A stretch of DNA of 64,000 bases from Microbacterium sp. cx-55 (GTDB lineage: Bacteria; Actinomycetota; Actinomycetes; Actinomycetales; Microbacteriaceae): assembly GCF_021117345.1 (NCBI RefSeq), contig NZ_CP088261.1, forward strand, positions 62,001 through 126,000, written 5' to 3'. Of this stretch, positions 27,862-35,268 are shown one piece after another (position 1 is the stretch's first letter; the number at the start of each line of letters is the position of its first letter). A model generated the notes under the pieces. It saw only the letters and a list, made by a program, of their open reading frames with translations, was not told where the DNA came from and ran no database searches. The position numbers and the translations under genes were made by a program.

Positions 27862-28180
27862 TCATCCGCGTTCGGCCTCTACCTCTGCGTAGTCCAGCCA
27901 CAGGACTTCCCAGCGCTCTGCTTGAGACTCGCACCACACATGACTGCGTGTGCGCTCCCAGAAGTACAGCGCGCCGGGTGAAGTAGTGACGGACGCCTTT
28001 CGAGGTGCGCACCGGCACAGGATCAATCGCAGCCCAGTCCCGTTCGCCGAGCTCTCTGCTGGTAACGGCATGCTGCGCTCGAGGCCGGCGCCGTTCTCAT
28101 TTGCGCGGCACCCAGCGCGCCTCGGTGCCCGCAGAGCGGCGCCTGGTCGTGATCTGTTTCGCGATGTCGACCGGTCGCAC
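27862..28180 (-). pseudogene. tnsA-like transposase endonuclease remnant (frameshifted, truncated)
   Basis: Minus strand. A start is visible (GTG at 28180 with GGGAGG 7 bp upstream) giving VRPVDIAKQITTRR..., but it stops at 28097-28099. The same frame resumes with RDWAAIDPVPVRTSKGVRHYF up to about 27982; the next frame then carries SPGALYFWERTRSHVWCESQAE and WEVLWLDY until a stop at 27862. Joined, these match the start of actinobacterial TnsA-like endonucleases: W..PVR, G-R-(Y/F)-PG-x-Y-W, HV-x-x-ES, then L-x-DF/DY. The C-terminal half is gone. Reads inward from the right element end, as tnsA does in Tn7-like elements. By-eye assignment, not a database match. Confidence 0.5.
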
Positions 28181-28281
28181 CTGGATGCCTCCCTACGGGC
28201 TCGCGACGCTGCGTGCCTGGTGCTGATGCTCCCGCTGGAGAAGCACAGCGGGCGCAGCCGCATCGGCGTTTCGCTGCATCC

Positions 28282-28354
28282 AATGCAATGACAAACGGAA
28301 TTAGTGCAACGTAAGGGTCCGCAAGTGCAACGAGAACGCGTCCCCGACAAGAGG
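28282..28354. repeat. Right end of the transposon-like element: three 21-bp-spaced repeats and flank
   Basis: Motifs AATGCAATG at 28282, AGTGCAACG at 28303 and AGTGCAACG at 28324 are exactly 21 bp apart, like TnsB-binding repeats. Then comes the terminal CGCGTCCCCGACA, ending at 28349, and the direct flank AGAGG at 28350-28354. Confidence 0.6.
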
Positions 28355-28381
28355 GGTGTTGCGGGGCGGGCGGGGGAGCGC

Positions 28382-28404
28382 TAACGTACAACCAAATGGT
28401 TGTA
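28382..28404. promoter_or_regulatory. ArsR operator overlapping a leaderless start
   Basis: Perfect palindrome TACAACCAAATGGTTGTA (28387-28404) contains the ATG of the arsR-type gene at 28396. A -10-like TAACGT (28382-28387) lies 8 bp before that ATG, placing transcription start at or next to the start codon. Fits tight autorepression. Confidence 0.7.
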
Positions 28405-28734
28405 GAACTCGAGCTCAGCGACGACGCGGTGGACCGGATCTTCCGGGCACTCGCCGACCGCACGCGCCGCGACATCGTGCGGCGCACCATCGAGGCCGAG
28501 CAATCCGTCTCGGCCCTCGCCGCCGCCTACGACGTGTCGTTCGCCGCCGTGCAGAAGCACGTCGCGGTGCTCGAGGCGGCGGAGCTGGTGATCAAGCGCG
28601 CCGAAGGAAGGGAGCGCCTCGTGCGTGCCAATCCCGCCACCCTCGCCCGCGCCCGCCGGCTGCTCGCCGAGTACGAGCAGATGTGGCGCGCGCGGATCGA
28701 CCGACTCGACGACCTCCTCGCCGAAGAACCCTGA
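28396..28734 (+). CDS. ArsR family transcriptional regulator
   Basis: 112-residue winged-helix repressor: ADRTRRDIVRRTIEAEQSVSALAAAYDVSFAAVQKHVAVLEAAELVIKRAEGRERLVRANP covers the whole HTH and wing. No Cys metal site, so it belongs to the ArsR group paired with AHSA1 proteins, whose ligand is usually unknown. The start codon sits inside the operator. The double AHSA1 gene follows 57 bp downstream. Confidence 0.93.
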   Translation: MVVELELSDDAVDRIFRALADRTRRDIVRRTIEAEQSVSALAAAYDVSFAAVQKHVAVLEAAELVIKRAEGRERLVRANPATLARARRLLAEYEQMWRARIDRLDDLLAEEP

Positions 28735-28791
28735 TCCGGATGCGGTAGCCGCCGCATCCGCCCCGCTTTCCCATCCCGCAAGGAGCACGAC

Positions 28792-29775
28792 ATGCCCGTC
28801 ACCGCCGTCACCACCGACGCCGACGCCCTGACCATGACGCTCGTGGGCGAGTTTCCATCGCCCGTGGAGCGACTGTGGCGCGCGTTCACCGACCCGCGCC
28901 AGCTCGAACGATTCTGGGGGCCTCCGGGCTACCCCTCCACGTTCGAGCGGTTCGACTTCGAGCCCGGCGGGTTCGCCCACTACGCGATGACGAGTCCGCA
29001 GGGGGAGACGTTCCGCGGCCGATGGGAGTTCGTGGCGATCCACCCCGAGACCGGCTTCGAGGTGCTCGACGCCTTCGCTGACGAGTCCTGGCAGCCGGCC
29101 GAGGGCATGCCGGTGTCGCGGATGCGGTTCGAGTTCGAGGCGACCGCATCCGGATCCCGATTCACGAGCACCACGCACTTCAGCTCGCTCGAGGGACTTC
29201 AGCAGACGCTCGCGATGGGCGCCGTCGAGGGCTCGACGCTCGCCCTCAACCAGCTCGACATCGTGCTGCAGGATCTGCGTGCGTACGCCGAGGGCAAGGG
29301 CACGCGCACCGAGATTCTCACCGATCAGCACGTGCGCATCACGCGGCTGATCAACGGCCCACGCGAGCTCGTGTGGCGCGCCTACACCGAGCCGGAGCTC
29401 ATGAAGCAGTGGCTGCTCGGCCCCGACGGCTGGCGGATGACCGTGTGCGAGATCGATCCGACGGTCGGCGGACGCTACCGCTACGCCTGGGCGCCCGAGG
29501 AGGGAACCGAGGGTGAGCCGTTCGGTTTCGACGGCGAGACGCTTCTCGTCGAGCCGGCGCGGCGCACGGTCACGACCGAGCACATGACCGGCACCGACTT
29601 CGCCTCGACGACGAACGACCTGACGTTGTACGAAGAAGACGGCGCCACTCTCGTCACGACCCTGATCGAGTACCCCGACAAAGAGGTGCGCGACATGGTG
29701 CTGGCCACCGGTATGACCGACGGGATGGAGACGAGCTACGCCCGCCTCGAGCGGGTGCTCGCTCCGCTGGTCTGA
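28792..29775 (+). CDS. Double SRPBCC (AHSA1-type) domain protein
   Basis: 327 residues with two AHSA1/ATPase-activator-like domains in a row. Domain 1 (about 10-150) opens EFPSPVERLWRAFTDPRQLERFWGPPGYP; domain 2 (about 175-325) opens RLINGPRELVWRAYTEPELMKQWLLGPDGW. Each is a hydrophobic-pocket helix-grip fold. Most homologues carry one such domain, so this is a fusion or internal duplication. AAGGAG precedes the ATG. Controlled with the ArsR gene upstream. Confidence 0.9.
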   Translation: MPVTAVTTDADALTMTLVGEFPSPVERLWRAFTDPRQLERFWGPPGYPSTFERFDFEPGGFAHYAMTSPQGETFRGRWEFVAIHPETGFEVLDAFADESWQPAEGMPVSRMRFEFEATASGSRFTSTTHFSSLEGLQQTLAMGAVEGSTLALNQLDIVLQDLRAYAEGKGTRTEILTDQHVRITRLINGPRELVWRAYTEPELMKQWLLGPDGWRMTVCEIDPTVGGRYRYAWAPEEGTEGEPFGFDGETLLVEPARRTVTTEHMTGTDFASTTNDLTLYEEDGATLVTTLIEYPDKEVRDMVLATGMTDGMETSYARLERVLAPLV

Positions 29776-29838
29776 GGCGCCCGCGCGGGCGCTGCGTGCT
29801 CCCGGGCTCTGCGGGCTCCCGGTCGCTCTTCACCCGAC

Positions 29839-29912
29839 CGCGAGACGGGATCTTCGCGCCGAGACGTAGGGGTAACCCCACTGTTTCGGCGCGAAGAACC
29901 CGTTTCGTCGCG
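29839..29912. repeat. Long imperfect inverted repeat
   Basis: Arms ACGGGATCTTCGCGCCGA and TCGGCGCGAAGAACCCGT enclose a small nested GGGGT-AACCCC palindrome; outer CGCGA/TCGCG extends the symmetry. It lies 64 bp after the AHSA1 gene and could be its terminator or a mobile palindromic repeat. The rest of the gap to 30187 is very GC-rich with short CGGC repeats and no visible gene; the helicase promoter must lie there. Confidence 0.65.
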
Positions 29913-30187
29913 TTGTGGCGCGCGGCAGCGGGCGGGGGCGGCGCGCGGCAGGGGGCGGCGCGCGGCCAGGCAGGGGCGCGGGCGCGGGATGCGGATGCGG
30001 CTGAGTGCCGGCAGAGAGCCGGGCGGCCGGTGGGTGGTAGAGTTGGCTCGCGCCTTCGTGCGCTGCGTCGTCGATACGCTTCCGGCTCTCCAGTAGCCGT
30101 GGAATTTCTCGAGCGGCGAACCGGCGCGGGACCCCCCGCCGTCGCCCCACCTCAGCGGTCATCGGACCGCGTCATCCGAAAGCACCT

Positions 30188-31735
30188 ATGCCTTCCTTCC
30201 TTGAACTCGGCGTGCCCGCACGTCTCGCCCGCATCCTCGCCGACTCCGGCAAGACCGAGCCGTTCCCCATCCAAGAGGGGACCCTCCCCGACTCTCTCGC
30301 CGGCCGTGACGTCCTCGGCCGCGGCCGCACAGGCAGTGGCAAGACCCTCGCGTTCTCGCTGCCGCTGGTCACCCGCCTCGAAGGCGGACGCCGCACCCAC
30401 GGGCACCCCCGTGGCCTCGTGCTCGCCCCGACCCGCGAGCTCGCGACGCAGATCGCCGCGACCCTCGCCCCGCTGGCCGAAGCCGCAGGGCTCACCGTCA
30501 CAACCATCTTCGGCGGCGTGAGCCAGAAGCCGCAGGAGCAGGCGCTGCGCAACGGCGTCGACATCATCGTCGCGTGCCCCGGCCGGCTCGATGACCTCAT
30601 GAAGCAGAAGATCGTGCACCTCGACCGCGTCGAGATCACCGTGCTCGACGAAGCCGACCACATGGCCGACCTCGGCTTCCTGCCGGTCGTCACCCGCATC
30701 CTCGGTGCGACTCCGCGCGGTGGACAGCGGATGCTGTTCAGCGCCACGCTCGACCGCGGTGTGGACGGACTCGTCCGCAAGTTCCTGCAGGACGAGGTGC
30801 GCCACGAGGTCGATGAGTCGAGCGTTCCCGCCGCCGCGATGACCCACCGCGTGTTCCAGGTGTCGGATGACGGCAAGAACGATCTCGTGCAGGCGCTCGC
30901 GTCCGGCACCGGCCGCCGCATCATGTTCACCCGCACCAAGCACCAGGCGAAGAAACTCGCCAAGAAGCTGATCGCCGACGGCATCCCCGCCGTCGACCTG
31001 CACGGCAACCTGTCGCAGAACGCCCGCGAGCGCAACCTCGCCGCGTTCGGTGCCCCGCTGTCGCAGGGCGGCGTGCGCGTGCTCGTCGCGACCGACGTCG
31101 CCGCGCGCGGTGTGCACGTGGATGATGTCGAGCTCGTCGTGCACGTCGACCCGCCGGCAGAGCACAAGGCGTACCTGCACCGCTCGGGCCGTACCGCCCG
31201 CGCCGGCGCTGAGGGCACCGTCGTGACCGTCGTGCTGCTCTCGCAGAAGCGCGACCTGGCCGACCTGCTCAAGAAGGCCGCGATCTCGGCTCCGTTCGAG
31301 CCCGTCACCGCGGGTCACCCCGCCGTGCAGGAACTCGTCGGCGAGGTTGCCCCGCACGTCAAGCCCTCGCCCGTCGCGGCGCAGCAGAACACGGGCGGAT
31401 CGGGTCGCTCCGGCGGCGCTGGCCGCTCGGGTGGCGCTGGTCGCCCCGCGGGTGGCGGTCGCTCCGGCGGCGCCGGTCGCGCGGGTGCGGGTGCCGGTGC
31501 GGGTCGCTCCGCTGCGGGCGCCGGTCGCTCCGGTGCCGGCGCAGGTGCCGGTCGCGTCACCGCCGGTGCGAGCGCAGGCCGCTCCAGCGGTGCGGGTCGC
31601 TCCGGCGCTCGCCCGGCGGCAACCGGCTCGGCCGTCCGCTACTCCTCGTCGACGGGTTCTCCCGCGTTCGAGGCGCCCCGCGAGGCTCCGCGCAACCGTC
31701 GCAGCAGCCGCGGCCGCGGTCCTGCCGCGCAGTAA
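30188..31735 (+). CDS. DEAD-box RNA helicase
   Basis: 515 residues. Motifs in order: Q motif region (PFPIQEGTLP), I GRTGSGKT, Ia PTRELATQ, II DEAD in VLDEADHMADLGF, III SAT, IV region MFTRTKHQAKKLAKKL, V TDVAARGVH, VI HRSGRTAR. After about residue 400 the protein turns into a low-complexity tail of Gly/Arg/Ser/Ala repeats (GRSGGAGRSGGAGR and similar) to the end. Unwinds structured RNA, probably in ribosome assembly, mRNA decay or cold adaptation. ATG at 30188 has no strong ribosome-binding site. A hairpin terminator follows. Confidence 0.95.
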   Translation: MPSFLELGVPARLARILADSGKTEPFPIQEGTLPDSLAGRDVLGRGRTGSGKTLAFSLPLVTRLEGGRRTHGHPRGLVLAPTRELATQIAATLAPLAEAAGLTVTTIFGGVSQKPQEQALRNGVDIIVACPGRLDDLMKQKIVHLDRVEITVLDEADHMADLGFLPVVTRILGATPRGGQRMLFSATLDRGVDGLVRKFLQDEVRHEVDESSVPAAAMTHRVFQVSDDGKNDLVQALASGTGRRIMFTRTKHQAKKLAKKLIADGIPAVDLHGNLSQNARERNLAAFGAPLSQGGVRVLVATDVAARGVHVDDVELVVHVDPPAEHKAYLHRSGRTARAGAEGTVVTVVLLSQKRDLADLLKKAAISAPFEPVTAGHPAVQELVGEVAPHVKPSPVAAQQNTGGSGRSGGAGRSGGAGRPAGGGRSGGAGRAGAGAGAGRSAAGAGRSGAGAGAGRVTAGASAGRSSGAGRSGARPAATGSAVRYSSSTGSPAFEAPREAPRNRRSSRGRGPAAQ

Positions 31736-31761
31736 CGCTCTCGCAGTCGCACACTGCATCC

Positions 31762-31796
31762 GAATGCCCGTCGAGTCCTGAACTCGGCGGGCATTC
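31762..31796. terminator. Hairpin terminator after the helicase
   Basis: GAATGCCCGTCGAGT pairs with ACTCGGCGGGCATTC around CCTGA, with one wobble. Followed by a run of GGATGCGG words before the convergent gene. Confidence 0.75.
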
Positions 31797-31867
31797 CGCG
31801 TTCACGGATGCGGATGCGCCGCGGATGCGGAACGGCTGCGGATTGGGATGCGGGGCGGGCCGCTCGC

Positions 31868-32269
31868 TCAGGCGCGCTCGAGCGCGTCGCGGAGTGCCTC
31901 GTTCGCGGTGCGCCACTCCTCGGGGTCGTCCTCTTCCCACAGTTCGGTGAGTTCGCTGCCCGCCGAGGTCGCCGCGGCGAGTCCGCTGATGGCCAGCGCG
32001 ACGAGCATGTCGTCGGGGCGACCGGCCCGCTCCACGAAACTGTGCACCGAATCGGTGTACGCGTCGTTCTGGGTCGGCTTCCCGATCCCGTGCGCGACGG
32101 TCTCGGCGGCGGCGATCGCGCAGCTCGCGGCATCCGCGTCCAGATCGGGCACGCCAGCCGCGGCCGTCAGCGCCGCGCGCACCGCGCCCCAGTCGGTCAG
32201 CGAATCGAGCTCACTCGCCCAATCGGCCGCCGCGTCGTTCCCGAACGGTTCCCCACTCCATGCGCCCAC
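31868..32269 (-). CDS. DUF4259 domain protein
   Basis: 133 residues beginning VGAWSGEPFGNDAAADWASEL, the usual DUF4259 opening (G-W/A-W-x-x-x-x-FGND-x-A-x-D-W). All helical, soluble, acidic. GTG at 32269. Follows the two-domain hypothetical gene by 10 bp on the same strand. Function unknown; relatives often have immunity-like or housekeeping contexts. Confidence 0.85.
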   Translation of the reverse strand: MGAWSGEPFGNDAAADWASELDSLTDWGAVRAALTAAAGVPDLDADAASCAIAAAETVAHGIGKPTQNDAYTDSVHSFVERAGRPDDMLVALAISGLAAATSAGSELTELWEEDDPEEWRTANEALRDALERA

Positions 32270-32279
32270 GTGCCCGATG

Positions 32280-33233
32280 CTACGCCGTGCGCGCCGCGCG
32301 GAAGAGCTTCCGCATGAGGTCCGCGACGTAGGCGCGATTGTCATCGGTGATCGCCGGCAGCGTCGGTGCGAGATGCCCGTCCGCGATCCGGAACGTCTTC
32401 GTCTCGGCATCCCACGCGAACGAATCCGCCTCACCGAGCGGCGTCCGCTCCACCGGCTCCATGAGGTCCCGCGAGTACACGGCGGCATCCGTGATCGCGA
32501 TGCCGTACACGCCGGCGAAGGTTGCGCTCGAGAGCGACACCAGCAGGGTCTCGTCGGCGGGCACCTTCCATTTGGCGGTCAGCTTTGCGAGTCCCTTCGC
32601 ATCCTTCGGTCGCGACGGGAGGAGGAAGTCGCCGCTCAACCGGCTCGCTCGCACGAGCTCGTCGACGGTGGGTTGTGACGCGGGGCTCGCGTCCGGCTGT
32701 TCGCTCGCACCCGTCCGCACCGCGGTGATCACGGCCGACAGGTAGCCGACGGCATCCGTCGCGCTCGTCGGCTCGAGCAGCCGAGCGACCTGAGCGAGAT
32801 CGATGCCGACACCCGCGATCTCGAGCCGTCCGTCGGCGACCCGGATCGTGGCGGGGTCGACCGTCGCCGTCGGGATCTGTGCCGATTCGCGCCCGACATC
32901 GTCGACGTAGACGGTGCGGTCGGTGATCAGGATGCCGTTCACGCGGCGACGCGCGAGCAGATCGATCGAGTGGAACCCCCAGTAGGTGAGCGGCAGCTCG
33001 CCGTCGCTCACCGCTTCGCGGAGCTGCAGCTGCTGCACGGCCCGCCAGAACACGAGCTCCGCGTCGTCGTACACCGGGTGGTCCTTCTGCCCGGCCCGGA
33101 ACACGAAGCTTTTGATGGATGCGGGCACCGGGATATCGGCGACGGCGGCGGCGAGGCGGCCGAACGTCGCTCTGCGCTCTTCGGGAAGGCCTCGGAGGTA
33201 CTCGGACAGATCGCTCGCAGCGGCCACGGACAT
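32280..33233 (-). CDS. Protein of unknown function with two repeated beta domains
   Basis: 317 residues, soluble. Two similar modules: VNGILITDRTVYVDDVGRESAQIP (about 100-125) and GVYGIAITDAAVYSRDLMEPVERTPL (about 235-265), each followed by a helical closing segment, resembling tandem bacterial PH-like domains that read out a small ligand or membrane. No named family is certain. ATG at 33233 follows GAGGGG. Pairs with the DUF4259 gene. Confidence 0.7.
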   Translation of the reverse strand: MSVAAASDLSEYLRGLPEERRATFGRLAAAVADIPVPASIKSFVFRAGQKDHPVYDDAELVFWRAVQQLQLREAVSDGELPLTYWGFHSIDLLARRRVNGILITDRTVYVDDVGRESAQIPTATVDPATIRVADGRLEIAGVGIDLAQVARLLEPTSATDAVGYLSAVITAVRTGASEQPDASPASQPTVDELVRASRLSGDFLLPSRPKDAKGLAKLTAKWKVPADETLLVSLSSATFAGVYGIAITDAAVYSRDLMEPVERTPLGEADSFAWDAETKTFRIADGHLAPTLPAITDDNRAYVADLMRKLFRAARTA

Positions 33234-33292
33234 TCCCCTCGTCAGACAGTGTCAGCGCTCATTCTGCCCGAGCGGTGTGCCGCATCCGCCGC

Positions 33293-33342
33293 TGTCCACA
33301 GCTCCCGGTGGTGCTTCTGTCCACAGCTCGCGGTGGCGCTTC
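33293..33342. repeat. Tandem 25-bp repeat, two copies
   Basis: TGTCCACAGCTC(C/G)CGGTGG(T/C)GCTTC twice, head to tail (33293-33317 and 33318-33342). CTGTCCACA in each copy is one base away from the actinobacterial DnaA box TTGTCCACA. Confidence 0.6.
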
Positions 33343-33346
33343 TATC

Positions 33347-33422
33347 CATGTCCCACTTTTTGTCGCTATGAGGGGTCGATAGCGGCAAAAAGTGGGACAT
33401 GCTCCGCGAAAAGTGGGACATG
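33347..33422. repeat. Palindromic repeat with three copies of an AAAAGTGGGACATG word
   Basis: CATGTCCCACTTTTTG at 33347 faces CAAAAAGTGGGACATG ending 33401, extended by CGCTAT/ATAGCG (one mismatch in 23 bp), loop about 9 bases. A third copy, AAAAGTGGGACATG, follows at 33409-33422. Lies between the PH-like gene and sufU. The remainder of the 225-bp gap shows no gene. Confidence 0.7.
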
Positions 33423-33459
33423 GGCGGCGCAGATCGCGCTCCGGCACCAGCCCCACGCT

Positions 33460-33924
33460 TCAGGCGCGGATGAGGCCGTCCTCGAGGGCGACCCAGGCGA
33501 GCATCGCGCACTTGACGCGCGCGGTGTACTTGCCCACTCCGGAGAGGGCCGCCGCATCCGCGTAGACCTCCTCGTCGAGCTCGATCGTGCCGCGCGAGCG
33601 CAGCGCGTCGCGGAAGCCGGCGATCAACTCGCGGGCTTCGGCGTGCGTCATCCCGCCGCGCTCTTCGGCCGCATCCGCGACGAGCACCGACAGCATGGAT
33701 GCGGATGCCTGCGAGATCGAGCAGCCCGCACCCTCCCAGGTGACGTCGCGGATGGTGTCTCCGTCGTCCGAGAGACGCACCCGGAGGGTCACCTCGTCGC
33801 CGCAGATCGGGTTGCGCTGATGCGAGGTCGCGGTACGACCCTCTTCGGCGGCAAGGTCCTTGCCGTGCGGGTGCTTCGAGTGGTCGAGGATGAGCTCCTG
33901 GTACAGCCCGTCGAGCCCGCTCAT
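33460..33924 (-). CDS. sufU: Fe-S cluster assembly protein SufU
   Basis: 154 residues. SufU accepts sulfur from SufS for iron-sulfur cluster assembly in Gram-positive bacteria. Zn/cluster ligands are visible: NPICGDEV (first Cys, Asp), EGAGCSISQASASML (second Cys), RVKCAMLAW (third Cys); the ARELI insert typical of SufU rather than IscU is present. ATG overlaps the sufS stop (ATGA). Confidence 0.95.
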   Translation of the reverse strand: MSGLDGLYQELILDHSKHPHGKDLAAEEGRTATSHQRNPICGDEVTLRVRLSDDGDTIRDVTWEGAGCSISQASASMLSVLVADAAEERGGMTHAEARELIAGFRDALRSRGTIELDEEVYADAAALSGVGKYTARVKCAMLAWVALEDGLIRA

Positions 33925-35207
33925 GCGCCGACTCCGAAGTAGGCGCGCACGCCCGACACGCCCTCGAGCAGTGCGTCGACGTCGTCTTCGGTCGTGAAGA
34001 CGGATGCGGAAGCCCGCACCGATGCCGTGATGCCGAACCGTGCGTGCAGCGGCTTCGCGCAGTGGTGGCCGACGCGGACGGCGATGCCGCGGGCGTCGAG
34101 GAACTGCCCGACGTCGTGCGCGTGCACTCCGTCGACGTCGAATGATGCGAGACCCACGCGGGATACGCCCTCGGCGTCGCCGAGCAGGCGCACGCCGGGG
34201 ATGCCCCGCAGGCCCGCCATCATCCGGCGCTCGATGGTGTGCTCGTGCGACTGGACCGCATCCATCCCGAGGTTCTGCAGGTAGCGCACCGCTTCGGCGA
34301 GGGCGATCGTCTGCGACACGGGCTGCGTGCCGGCCTCGAACTTCTGCGGCGGCGGCAGGAACTCGGCGTCGTCGAGGGTCACGGTCGTGACCATCGATCC
34401 GCCCGTGAGGAACGTCGGGAGCGCCTCGAGTACCTCGGTGCGCCCGTAGAGGGCGCCCACGCCGTACGGCCCGAGCATCTTGTGGCCCGAGAACGCCGCG
34501 AGATCCACGCCGAGCGCGGGCAGGTCGAGCGCGAGATGCGGGGCGGACTGGCACGCGTCGAGAACCGTCAGCGCACCGACCGCGCGGGCGAGCGCCACGA
34601 GTTCGACGACCGGGTTCACGATGCCGAGCACGTTCGACACGTGCGTGAACGCGACGACGCGGGTGCGCGCACCGATGACGGATGCGGCGGCGTCGAGGTC
34701 GAGCGTGCCGTCGTCGTGCACCGGGATGTGCCGCAGCACGGTGCCGGTGCGGGCGGCGAGCTCCTGCCAGGGGATCAGGTTCGCGTGATGTTCGCTCTCG
34801 GTGACGACGATCTCGTCACCCGGATGCAGCGCGAGCGGTGCGCTCGCCGGTGCTCCGCGACCCGCGGTCGCGTTGCCGATCGAGTACGCGACGAGGTTCA
34901 GGGCGGCCGTCGCCCCGGACGTCCAGACGAGGTTCTCCGGCGCGGCGCCGACGAAACCGGCGACGGTCGCGCGCGCGTCCTCGTACAGGTCGGTCGCCTC
35001 GGCCGCCAGGGTGTGGGCACCGCGGTGCACGGCCGAGTTGGCGCGGGTGAGGAAGGCGACCTCGGCGTCGATGACGGACCGGGGTTTCTGGCTGGTGGCT
35101 CCCGAGTCGAGGTACACGAGACGCTCGCCGCCGATCAGCTGGTCGAGGATCGGGAAGTCGGCGCGCAGGGACGCAGCATCCAGGCGCGGAATCTCGGTGG
35201 TACTCAC
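33921..35207 (-). CDS. sufS: Cysteine desulfurase SufS
   Basis: 428 residues, PLP enzyme releasing sulfur from cysteine to SufU. Visible: YLDSGATSQKP, VWTSGATAALNLVA, ESEHHANLIPWQ, DACQSAPH, SGHKMLGPYGVGALYG with the PLP lysine, and GHHCAKPLHARFG with the catalytic Cys near the C-terminus. GTG start at 35207. No sufBCD in the window, so the pair is detached from the rest of the Suf genes. Confidence 0.95.
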   Translation of the reverse strand: MSTTEIPRLDAASLRADFPILDQLIGGERLVYLDSGATSQKPRSVIDAEVAFLTRANSAVHRGAHTLAAEATDLYEDARATVAGFVGAAPENLVWTSGATAALNLVAYSIGNATAGRGAPASAPLALHPGDEIVVTESEHHANLIPWQELAARTGTVLRHIPVHDDGTLDLDAAASVIGARTRVVAFTHVSNVLGIVNPVVELVALARAVGALTVLDACQSAPHLALDLPALGVDLAAFSGHKMLGPYGVGALYGRTEVLEALPTFLTGGSMVTTVTLDDAEFLPPPQKFEAGTQPVSQTIALAEAVRYLQNLGMDAVQSHEHTIERRMMAGLRGIPGVRLLGDAEGVSRVGLASFDVDGVHAHDVGQFLDARGIAVRVGHHCAKPLHARFGITASVRASASVFTTEDDVDALLEGVSGVRAYFGVGA

Positions 35208-35268
35208 CTCACCAGGCTAGTTCGGTGGGAGAGCGGTCGGGCCCGTTGGGCGAGCCCGACCGGCCGGA

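Larger units (their letters stand above)
16571..28349. mobile_element. Candidate degenerate Tn7-like (TnsA-type) transposon carrying cargo genes
   Basis: An 11.8-kb block bounded by matching ends. The left end reads TGTCGGGAACGCG inward from 16571; the right end, on the minus strand from 28349, reads TGTCGGGGACGCG (12 of 13 identical). Both are flanked outside by AGAGG (16566-16570 and 28350-28354), a 5-bp duplication of the size Tn7-family elements make. The right end has three 9-bp motifs 21 bp apart, like TnsB sites, and a broken tnsA-like gene reads inward from it. GC looks lower inside (hand count about 57% for 22081-22140 against about 72% for 55801-55860). No tnsB, tnsC or tniQ seen, so it cannot move by itself. 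The cargo has four sets of genes. Seen: ends, flanks, remnant. Inferred: transposon identity. Confidence 0.65.

Noticed and set aside
27950..28350. Two plus-strand frames and a 162-codon minus-strand frame near the right element end
   Set aside because: Only the last 39 residues of the minus frame look protein-like, and those belong to the tnsA-like remnant.
33293..33342. Replication origin
   Set aside because: Only two near-DnaA boxes, no AT-rich stretch and no dnaA/dnaN/gyr neighbours.
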